From the NCBI GenBank assembly GCA_030426705.1, contig JAUHXW010000043.1, forward strand, positions 1-13,838: a stretch of DNA of 13,838 bases, in the 5' to 3' direction. The DNA comes from Gammaproteobacteria bacterium (GTDB lineage Bacteria > Pseudomonadota > Gammaproteobacteria > Xanthomonadales > Marinicellaceae). The translations under genes and the position numbers were made by a program. The notes under the pieces are model-generated. The model had not been told where the DNA came from. It saw nothing but the letters and a program-made list of their open reading frames with translations, and made no database searches. Below are positions 1 through 5,664 of the stretch, piece after piece (positions within the stretch are counted from its first letter, which is position 1; each line of letters starts with the position of its first letter).

Positions 1-169
1 TTTTCATGCCTTGTGCAGCGTTGAAATCATTGAGTACTTCTTCAGCCTGAGTTAACCGCGTCGAAGAAGCTGGAACCGCGCCCAAACAGTCGCCGGGAAG
101 GACGGAAGCTTGTTTGTTTTTGGTGCTGTTTTTGAAAAGTTCAGCCAATTGTTGTTCAGTTAATTTCAT
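1..169 (-). CDS. Small unknown protein, 5' part only (partial)
   Basis: An open frame starts at an ATG at 169-167 and stays open to the left window edge, giving 56 codons beginning MKLTEQQLAELFKNS. The start lies inside the 3' end of the sigma factor gene, overlapping it by 14 nt in a different frame, so translation is probably coupled to the sigma gene. The visible part is hydrophilic, with two short amphipathic helical stretches (about residues 1-15 and 38-55) and no signal peptide or membrane segment. I do not recognise the family. A protein encoded directly after, and overlapping, an ECF sigma gene is often its regulator, but nothing in the visible residues proves that here. The C-terminal part, where a membrane anchor might lie, is outside the window. 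Confidence 0.6.
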   Translation of the reverse strand, partial: MKLTEQQLAELFKNSTKNKQASVLPGDCLGAVPASSTRLTQAEEVLNDFNAAQGMK

Positions 170-704
170 AGTCAATATTCATCGATTTCAGTTTATCTTT
201 CAATGCTGCCATAGACCTTTTAGAGAGGTTTTCAGCTTTGTAAAAAGACCATCCGGTCATTTCGGCCATTTCTGCTACCGAGTAGCCTTGTAACCTCATC
301 TTGACAGCAATCCTGCGGCTTTCCGGCAGAGATTCTATCGCTTCTAAAACTTTAACCTGAGTTTCCTGGTTTATCAGCTTTTGGTCAGGTTCATTATCCT
401 GACTGATTAAATCTGCCTGGTAATGTTGTTCACTGTCGTGTTGGTCTGGTAGCGGAACGTCACTAGAGTGTCTGTTTTGCTTCCGAGCCAAGTCAACAAT
501 GACATTAGCCGTGGTTCTGTATATATAAGACGAAAGGTTTTCTATTTCCCGGTCACTTTCCAAAACTTTTAATATTCTGATTGACACTTCCTGAAACACA
601 TCATCAGCGGTAATCCCCGAAATTTGTATGTTTTTGCTGTACACAGCTTTTTCAATCAGGTGTTGATGTTGGCGAAAGATGGTTTCAAGTTTGTGCTTTT
701 TCAT
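156..704 (-). CDS. ECF-like RNA polymerase sigma factor (sigma-70 family)
   Basis: A 182-aa protein of the small sigma-70 (ECF) type, which would direct RNA polymerase to a dedicated promoter set. Region 2 spans about residues 8-78, with the DDVFQEVSIRIL helix and the SYIYRTTANVIVDLARKQ core-binding and -10 recognition segment. An acidic linker rich in D, E and Q follows (about 80-115). Region 4 (about 120-175) contains LPESRRIAVKMRLQGYS and an AEMAEMTGWSFYKAENLSKR helix-turn-helix. I chose the ATG at 704, 5 nt after the ankyrin gene stop. A TTG at 716 would add four residues and overlap that stop. The ankyrin gene precedes it and the unknown gene at 169 overlaps its end. The usual transmembrane anti-sigma gene is not evident, so the upstream ankyrin protein or the downstream small protein may control it; that is inference. 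Confidence 0.85.
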   Translation of the reverse strand: MKKHKLETIFRQHQHLIEKAVYSKNIQISGITADDVFQEVSIRILKVLESDREIENLSSYIYRTTANVIVDLARKQNRHSSDVPLPDQHDSEQHYQADLISQDNEPDQKLINQETQVKVLEAIESLPESRRIAVKMRLQGYSVAEMAEMTGWSFYKAENLSKRSMAALKDKLKSMNIDYEIN

Positions 705-709
705 CTGTT

Positions 710-2242
710 TTACCAAGTTTCCATAAATGACAAAAGGACACCTTTGGTGTTCAACAAACCGTGTTTCTTTGCGTATTGAATGGGGGTAAATCCATCATGA
801 TTGACCAGTTTCGGATTGACTCCGACTTTTAACATTTCATTGGCAATGTTGGCCAAGCGCACATCATCAGCGTGGTATTTTTTGGTTTTTCCTGCACCAC
901 ACAGTAAATGCAAACATGTATTTCCTTGAGGATTGGTCATGTTGATATCCAGCCCGTTTTGTAACACAGTACGCAGGGTATTTTTTGCTTTGGCTGTGTT
1001 GCTGTAATATTCAGCTGCAATGGCTATGTGGTGAAATAAGTTCATGCCGTTGGTATCAACAGTGCCTACATTTGCACCCGCTTCAAGGAGCATGGTGACG
1101 CAACTTTCATTCCATTGAGAAGCGGCCAGTGAGATGCAAGGGTAGTCGCCAGGCCCTGTTGACGCAGCATCTGCACCATGTTGTAGCAACAAGCCCACCA
1201 CTGATCTTGAATTACTGATGATGGCACTGGACATGGCAGTGCTGCCATTATCCGATCGATGCTCAATGTCTGCACCATTTTGAATCAGAAAAGATGCCAC
1301 AGCCCTCATGCCACGACCGGCAGCATGAATCAAGGCGGTACACCCCTTTTGGTCAATTTGATTGATATCAGTTCCATTGACCCTGAGTTTATTCAATTTG
1401 CCAAGGTTACCTTCAGTAACGGCCTGAAACCAGGCATCTGTTGCTGGATCGACTTTCTTGGTTCGAATGATTTCCTTTGCTGATGATGTTGTCTTAATTT
1501 GTTCTTCAACAGGTTCAGGCGCAAATAATGGTAGTTCCATTTGCTTGTCTGCTTCAATCTTGGTATTGAATAATTTAAAGATTTGTGGGTGTTTTTTTTC
1601 TGCTATTGAATAAGCTGACTTACCATCCTGGTTTTTGAGTGAACAGTCAACACCTTGATCCAACAAGGTTTTAACCATTTTTGTGTTAGGACTTTTGTGT
1701 AAAGTCGCCAACAATAAAGCATTGTCACCATGATGATTACAGTGATGAATGTCGACATCCTGTTTCAGCAACAATTCCAGAATGTTATTTGACTGACTCA
1801 AAACAGCATCAAGAAAAGCAGTCATACCACTGTTGTCCGCATGGGCCAACACATGACTGTGATTCAATAGGAAGTTTACTTTTTTTTCATGCCCCAATAA
1901 ACAGGCTGTCATCAACGCAGTGCGCGCCTTTTTATTGATCACATCAAGATTGCCCGTATGGGCAAAGACCATTTCCATACCTGCGGTGACGTCTTTGCGA
2001 TATTGAGTGGCAGCTATCAAAGGTGGGTGGTCGTTATTGATGGGAACTGAATTATTTTGTAACAGGAATTTGGCAATTTTCCAGCGGCCATTGCGTAAAG
2101 CCGTGTTCATCGGCAGAAAGTCAGGGTGGTTCACATCTTCCAAGGCAATACCTCTGTCCAACATTGTTTGTAATTGGTCCAGTTGACCGTTACGACAATG
2201 TTGCAGTATTTTTTTGGCAGAATCTGAAAGTGGCTGGTTCAC
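710..2242 (-). CDS. Ankyrin-repeat protein, two repeat blocks
   Basis: A 510-aa soluble protein made almost entirely of ankyrin repeats, a scaffold for protein-protein binding. The first block covers about residues 5-225 and the second about 262-505. They are separated by a charged linker near 228-262 containing FAPEPVEEQIKTTSSAKE. Typical units such as GCTALIHAAGRGMRAVASFLIQ and NGADIEHRSDNGSTA are clear in the second block; units in the first block are more diverged. There is no signal peptide or membrane helix, so it is probably cytoplasmic. The only plausible start is GTG at 2242-2240: the frame upstream has no ATG or TTG before an in-frame stop, and the ribosome site is weak. The gene lies 64 nt after the histidine kinase and its stop is 5 nt before the preferred sigma factor ATG, so it is probably co-transcribed with the sigma gene. 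The binding partner is unknown. Confidence 0.85.
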   Translation of the reverse strand: MNQPLSDSAKKILQHCRNGQLDQLQTMLDRGIALEDVNHPDFLPMNTALRNGRWKIAKFLLQNNSVPINNDHPPLIAATQYRKDVTAGMEMVFAHTGNLDVINKKARTALMTACLLGHEKKVNFLLNHSHVLAHADNSGMTAFLDAVLSQSNNILELLLKQDVDIHHCNHHGDNALLLATLHKSPNTKMVKTLLDQGVDCSLKNQDGKSAYSIAEKKHPQIFKLFNTKIEADKQMELPLFAPEPVEEQIKTTSSAKEIIRTKKVDPATDAWFQAVTEGNLGKLNKLRVNGTDINQIDQKGCTALIHAAGRGMRAVASFLIQNGADIEHRSDNGSTAMSSAIISNSRSVVGLLLQHGADAASTGPGDYPCISLAASQWNESCVTMLLEAGANVGTVDTNGMNLFHHIAIAAEYYSNTAKAKNTLRTVLQNGLDINMTNPQGNTCLHLLCGAGKTKKYHADDVRLANIANEMLKVGVNPKLVNHDGFTPIQYAKKHGLLNTKGVLLSFMETW

Positions 2243-2306
2243 TTGCTTAAATCCATTAGGGCTTGCATATGGGATGTGCCATGGTTAAAAGCAACCAAAC
2301 CTTCAT

Positions 2307-3599
2307 TTAATTGAAAGTCAATTTGGCTGACAATCCCGTTGTATTGTTGCGTTTAATCTCAATGTTCCAATTATACAGGTCGCACAAGCGTTTGACGATA
2401 GCTAATCCGAGCCCCGATCCTTTGCTGTTTGACTTCCCTACACGATAATGGCGGTCAAACAGCTTGGGTAATTCAGATGCAGTCACACCAATCCCTTCAT
2501 CTTCAACAATGATGCTGTCTTTGTTCAGAATAATGTGCACAGTACCTTCGGTGGTGTATTTGATGGCGTTGCCAATCAGATTGCTCAATACTACGGAAAC
2601 TACGGATTCCGGTGCTTTGACTTGCAACCAGTCGTTTTCGGTGATTTTGGTTTTCACCGGTTTAAGTTTCAGGGTGGGGGCAAACCCTTCAATGATGTCC
2701 CTGATAATTAATCCTGGTTGGGTTCTTTCATGCCCAGGATGTTCTTTTCGTTCTTCTCGAGCCAGCAACAAAAGGGTTTCGGTTAATTCAGTGGATTGTT
2801 TTGTTGCCCTTTCAATGCGGTTGATTCTGTCAAGTTCCTTGGGTGTGATTTTGGGATTTGATTTAATCAACTCAACAGTACTTCGAATAACCGTTAAAGG
2901 CGTTCTCAATTCATGACTGACATCGGCATTGAATTCTTTGTCACGAATCACATAATCAGTCAGTCTTTGGGCATAAGCATCCAAAGCTGTGGCAATTTTA
3001 CCAACTTCATCTTCATGAAAATGAGGGGCCAAGGGTTCAATGTGGGTATCAACTGTCAGGGTTTCCAGTTTTGCAGCCAGTTTACTCAACGGCTTGAGTG
3101 CCTTCTTTGATACATAGATGGCCAGCAAATAAGCCAACAACAAAAACACCAGAAACATGGCTGCGAATGCCAACAACAGTGACTGGTTATTTTGTTCCAT
3201 GTGACTGATGTCATATTTGATGTAACCCCAAATTTGTTGATCATCAATCTGATGCGATTTATTAACAGCCACAATATAGGTTTTGTCGTTTTCCTCAAGA
3301 ATATGTGTCCCTTCCTGTAAATCTGCATAATGCAGCGGCAAATCCAGGTGAAAATTATCAGGGGTGGTGATGATGCCCACAACATTACTGGACATGGGTT
3401 CTTCGCGTATGACATTGGGATCACCACTGACCCGCAACATATAGGAGTTCAGATCTTCCTGAATGGTTTGTGCAATCAAGTCAGTTTGCAAACTTTGCCT
3501 GATGCTCAGCGAACTGATGGCAAAAACTGTGGTTAATAAGGTGCTGAAAGCCAGAAAACCAATGATAATCCGGCTTTTTATGCTACTCCGAAAGTTCAT
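2307..3599 (-). CDS. Two-component sensor histidine kinase (HAMP, HisKA, HATPase_c)
   Basis: An inner-membrane sensor kinase of about 430 aa that should phosphorylate the adjacent OmpR-type regulator. In order: a first membrane helix (about 10-32), a small periplasmic sensor region (about 33-145), a second helix (about 142-165), HAMP, then HisKA with the H-box NADVSHELRTPL, whose phospho-accepting His is about residue 229. The ATPase part has an N-box (SNLIGNAIKY), a G1 box (VEDEGIGV), an F-box (LFDRHYRVG) and a G2 box (GSGLGLAIVKRL), so all catalytic motifs are intact. I prefer the ATG at 3599, which overlaps the regulator gene by 17 nt. An in-frame ATG at 3629 would add ten residues and overlap by 47 nt. 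The sensed signal cannot be read from the sequence. Confidence 0.93.
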   Translation of the reverse strand: MNFRSSIKSRIIIGFLAFSTLLTTVFAISSLSIRQSLQTDLIAQTIQEDLNSYMLRVSGDPNVIREEPMSSNVVGIITTPDNFHLDLPLHYADLQEGTHILEENDKTYIVAVNKSHQIDDQQIWGYIKYDISHMEQNNQSLLLAFAAMFLVFLLLAYLLAIYVSKKALKPLSKLAAKLETLTVDTHIEPLAPHFHEDEVGKIATALDAYAQRLTDYVIRDKEFNADVSHELRTPLTVIRSTVELIKSNPKITPKELDRINRIERATKQSTELTETLLLLAREERKEHPGHERTQPGLIIRDIIEGFAPTLKLKPVKTKITENDWLQVKAPESVVSVVLSNLIGNAIKYTTEGTVHIILNKDSIIVEDEGIGVTASELPKLFDRHYRVGKSNSKGSGLGLAIVKRLCDLYNWNIEIKRNNTTGLSAKLTFN

Positions 3600-4269
3600 C
3601 CGGGTCAGAAATGTGATAACCGATTCCATGCCTGGTATGAATCAGGTTTTTATCAAAAGGTTTGTCGATGGTCGTTCTCAAACCATGAATATGTACCCGT
3701 AAAGAATCAGAATCAGGCATTTCTTCTCCCCAGACTTTGACTTCAAGTTCTTCACGTGGCACCACATAAGGGCTGGCTTCCATCAATATTTGTAACAATT
3801 TAAGTCCTGTTGGATTCATTTTCAGGGTTTTTCCTGCTCGTTTGACCGTTAAACTGTTCAGATTGTATTCCAGATCTGCGACAGTTAAAACCCGATTGAG
3901 GTTTTGTTTTTTGCGGTTGCCTAAAACCGTCACCCTGGCTTCTAATTCCTGTAAGGCAAACGGTTTGACCATGTAATCATCCGCGCCAAACTCGAAACCT
4001 TCGAGTTTTTGCTCCAGCGTGTCTCTGGCTGTGAGCATGATGATTGGGGTGTTTTTCTTGGCATCTTTGCGTAACTTTTTACATAAATCCAAACCGTCCA
4101 TTCCTGGCAGCATCAAATCCAAAATGATCACGTCAAAATCATTGGTTACAGCCAGATGTAAACCGGTTATGCCGTCACCAGCATAATCAACAATGTGATC
4201 TCGGTCTTCAAAATAATCAACAATGTTGGCGGCGATGTCCGTGTTGTCTTCTACTACTAGTATTTTCAT
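3583..4269 (-). CDS. OmpR/PhoB-family response regulator
   Basis: A 228-aa DNA-binding response regulator. The receiver domain (about 1-115) has the acidic pocket EDN (E7, D8), the phospho-acceptor D51 in ILDLMLPG, T80 and K102 in MVKPF. The C-terminal winged helix (about 130-222) ends with the usual SLRVHIHGLRTTIDKPF recognition and wing region and HTRHGIGYHI. The start is the ATG at 4269: the receiver begins exactly there, and an AAGGAG ribosome site lies at 4286-4281, 11 nt upstream. A longer frame to 4326 would put 19 non-homologous residues in front and ignore that site. It is the first gene of the pair with the overlapping kinase. Its own leader contains TTAAC repeats, a terminator hairpin and a sequence that could mask the ribosome site, so its expression may be controlled at several levels. 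Confidence 0.93.
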   Translation of the reverse strand: MKILVVEDNTDIAANIVDYFEDRDHIVDYAGDGITGLHLAVTNDFDVIILDLMLPGMDGLDLCKKLRKDAKKNTPIIMLTARDTLEQKLEGFEFGADDYMVKPFALQELEARVTVLGNRKKQNLNRVLTVADLEYNLNSLTVKRAGKTLKMNPTGLKLLQILMEASPYVVPREELEVKVWGEEMPDSDSLRVHIHGLRTTIDKPFDKNLIHTRHGIGYHISDPDELSE

Positions 4270-4280
4270 TGTTCTTTTAT

Positions 4281-4389
4281 CTCCTTGGGGTCGTTTTTTT
4301 TGACCTTCTCTTGAAGAGAGGTTCAATCAGTGGCTTTTTTCACTGGGTTTGACAAAAAAAATCCCAAGGAGTTGGTACACGCCTTGGGA
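4281..4389 (-). promoter_or_regulatory. Structured 5' leader of the response regulator, candidate riboregulator
   Basis: Read on the minus strand, three segments compete. Arm A (4389-4382) pairs with arm B (4369-4362) over 8 bp to make the terminator hairpin. The nine nucleotides of arm B region 4371-4363 (CTCCTTGGG) are also a perfect complement of 4289-4281 (CCCAAGGAG), which contains the AAGGAG ribosome site of the regulator. Between B and the ribosome site lie two further small hairpins: CAGTG/CACTG at 4345-4328 and a CCTCTCTT-type stem at about 4321-4303. The pairings are seen directly. That they form mutually exclusive folds and control termination and translation is inference. Confidence 0.45.
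4354..4389 (-). terminator. Intrinsic terminator upstream of the response regulator
   Basis: A perfect 8-bp stem (4389-4382 with 4369-4362) has a 12-nt loop whose base can add two more pairs after one mismatch. On the minus strand it is followed directly by eight U residues (4361-4354). On the plus strand the T-run is missing, so it acts in the minus direction only. There is no minus-strand gene between it and 4848, so it ends either a short leader transcript or a small RNA that starts within 4400-4850. Confidence 0.7.
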
Positions 4390-4448
4390 AATATAATGAT
4401 ACCCAGATAATAGTCAAAATCATTTGGAGAACTCTGACGTTAAAAACA

Positions 4449-4481
4449 GTATACTAACATTTCTGTTAAGAAGTCGTTAAT
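4449..4481 (-). promoter_or_regulatory. Candidate promoter with TTAAC direct repeats
   Basis: On the minus strand two TTAAC boxes (4481-4477 and 4470-4466) are spaced exactly 11 bp start to start. They are followed by an inverted TGTTA and a TATACT -10-like hexamer at 4454-4449. There is no good -35 hexamer at the normal distance, as is common where an OmpR-family regulator activates from direct repeats. Transcription would begin near 4442 and enter the leader described above. Autoregulation by the adjacent regulator is an inference. Confidence 0.4.
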
Positions 4482-4529
4482 GACAAATTAATTGATTGTA
4501 AAACAACCGAACTCAAAATGAATTTGAAT

Positions 4530-4800
4530 CAAGGTAATTGAAGGGAGAACTGCTGAGCAGCTTGACCCACCGAGCCGGGTAGGCAAAGCATGAAATCATG
4601 GCGGTTTGCCGAAGGCAAGAAGCCTTGATGTAATGCTTGATAAGCCGTGAGCGTAAGCGGCCGCTTCCGCTCCTGCTCTCGCGACAGACCTACATCCATG
4701 TAGGCCAATCAGAGGCGAAGTGCGCGAGGTTACAAGTCGTGTCCGCCTCGGTCTCTTTCACTTTAGTAGGGAACAAAAGTGAATGAAGCCCCAAGGACAT
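4530..4800. repeat. GC-rich, hairpin-rich intergenic block, likely dispersed repeat
   Basis: Composition changes sharply: hand counting gives about 56% G+C over 4561-4740 against about 23% over 4441-4500. The block is packed with dyads: CTGCT/AGCAG at 4550-4560, TTGCC/GGCAA near 4608, a near-perfect 24-bp palindrome at 4649-4672 centred on GCGGCCGC, CCTACAT/ATGTAGG at 4689-4704 with a 2-nt loop, GAGGCG/CGCCTC at 4712-4749, and TTCACTTT/AAAGTGAA near 4757-4782. The minus strand carries a 56-codon open frame (4699-4529) without a convincing ribosome site, of the kind often mis-annotated within such repeats. I see no terminal repeats with target duplications. Calling it a multicopy element is inference from one copy. 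Confidence 0.5.
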
Positions 4801-4847
4801 ACCTTTTTTGTTAAAATCAAAACTCTTTTCTATTTGCAATCGAATTT

Positions 4848-5378
4848 ATGCTGAGATTTTCAGTACTTTTCATGGTCTTGATTATTGGTTTGTTTATGCT
4901 GGAAATATATGAACCAGTGAGACAGGCGGTGATTTTGCCTTTTACTTCATTGATTGCCAGTTTTTGTACCTGGTTGATTCAGATTTTTGATGCTGAAGTG
5001 ATTGCACAGGGCGATGTCATCAGAGATGCAGTCACTTATCAAGGCATACAAATTGCGCCTGGGTGTAATGGTGTAGAAGCCATGATTATTTTGCTGGCAG
5101 CGGTGGTGGCGTTTCCAGCGCCCTGGTTATACAGGCTCAAAGGTCTGTTTTATGGCTTTATCGCTATTCAGGGATTGAATGCCGTGCGAATCATTTCCTT
5201 GTTTTATCTGTTGCAATGGGACAAAAACTGGTTTGACTGGTTCCACCTGTATTTATGGCAAGCGTTGATTATTCTGGATGCTTTGGTTGTGTGGTTAATT
5301 TGGTTGCGTTATTTACCCAAGAAAGACATCAAATCTGATGAAACGGCTAATTTGCCACCAGCGGCTGTGACTGATTAA
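4848..5378 (+). CDS. xrtH: Exosortase H-like membrane cysteine transpeptidase
   Basis: A 176-aa polytopic inner-membrane protein of the exosortase/archaeosortase family, most like the short exosortase H group, which is known to process proteins with an IPTLxxWG-CTERM C-terminal signal. The three conserved catalytic residues are present and correctly ordered: C73 in IAPGCNGVEA, R114 in GLNAVRI and H133 in WFHLYLWQ. About five hydrophobic segments are visible (near 4-20, 28-46, 77-92, 100-122 and 134-153), and the C-terminus is charged and cytoplasmic-like. The start ATG at 4848 lacks a clear ribosome site. No promoter is convincing, although the upstream 50 nt are AT-rich. Its usual companion membrane gene and any CTERM-tagged target are absent from this window. 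It converges with the HPt gene, with 10 nt between the stops. Confidence 0.85.
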   Translation: MLRFSVLFMVLIIGLFMLEIYEPVRQAVILPFTSLIASFCTWLIQIFDAEVIAQGDVIRDAVTYQGIQIAPGCNGVEAMIILLAAVVAFPAPWLYRLKGLFYGFIAIQGLNAVRIISLFYLLQWDKNWFDWFHLYLWQALIILDALVVWLIWLRYLPKKDIKSDETANLPPAAVTD

Positions 5379-5388
5379 TCGATGGAGT

Positions 5389-5661
5389 TTAAGCCAACTG
5401 ACTGGTCTGTTCCATTTTCGTTAGAAGATTATCAACGGCTTGCTTAACTTCTCCTGTTAAACTTTTGCCATCGATAATCATTTGCTCTAATTCCAGACAT
5501 TGATCTGAAAGTTCTGAAAATCCATAACTGCCGCTAGATCCAGCCAATTGATGAATCAGGGTTGAGAGCACTTGAATGTCTGATGATTCAAGTGCGCTCT
5601 TGATGCGGATGGACTTGTCCTCGAATGAGGCCAGGTATTTTTTTCTTAACGCTTCAATCAA
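5389..5661 (-). CDS. Orphan HPt (histidine phosphotransfer) domain protein
   Basis: A 90-aa protein consisting of one HPt domain, a helical bundle that carries phosphate between receiver domains in multistep phosphorelays. The acceptor is H37 in LIHQLAGSSGSYGFSEL, a textbook HPt motif. Predicted helices flank it, and there is no membrane segment. The start appears to be TTG at 5661-5659. This is one codon after the TAA of the OmpA-like gene and in the same frame as it, with no in-frame ATG before codon 62 and no good ribosome site. Translation may therefore depend on termination-reinitiation, or partly on stop-codon readthrough. No hybrid kinase lies nearby and the local histidine kinase lacks a receiver domain, so its partners must be elsewhere. 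Domain identity is confident; the start codon is not. Confidence 0.85.
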   Translation of the reverse strand: MIEALRKKYLASFEDKSIRIKSALESSDIQVLSTLIHQLAGSSGSYGFSELSDQCLELEQMIIDGKSLTGEVKQAVDNLLTKMEQTSQLA

Positions 5662-5664
5662 CGA

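Noticed and set aside
4302..4321. CCTTCTCTTGAAGAGAGG hairpin as a terminator
   Set aside because: The T-run is on the 5' side on the plus strand and appears as an A-run after the stem on the minus strand, so it fits termination in neither direction.
4529..4699. Minus-strand 56-codon open frame within the GC-rich block
   Set aside because: It has no ribosome site and spans the palindromes. Frames of this type recur in intergenic repeats and are probably not translated.
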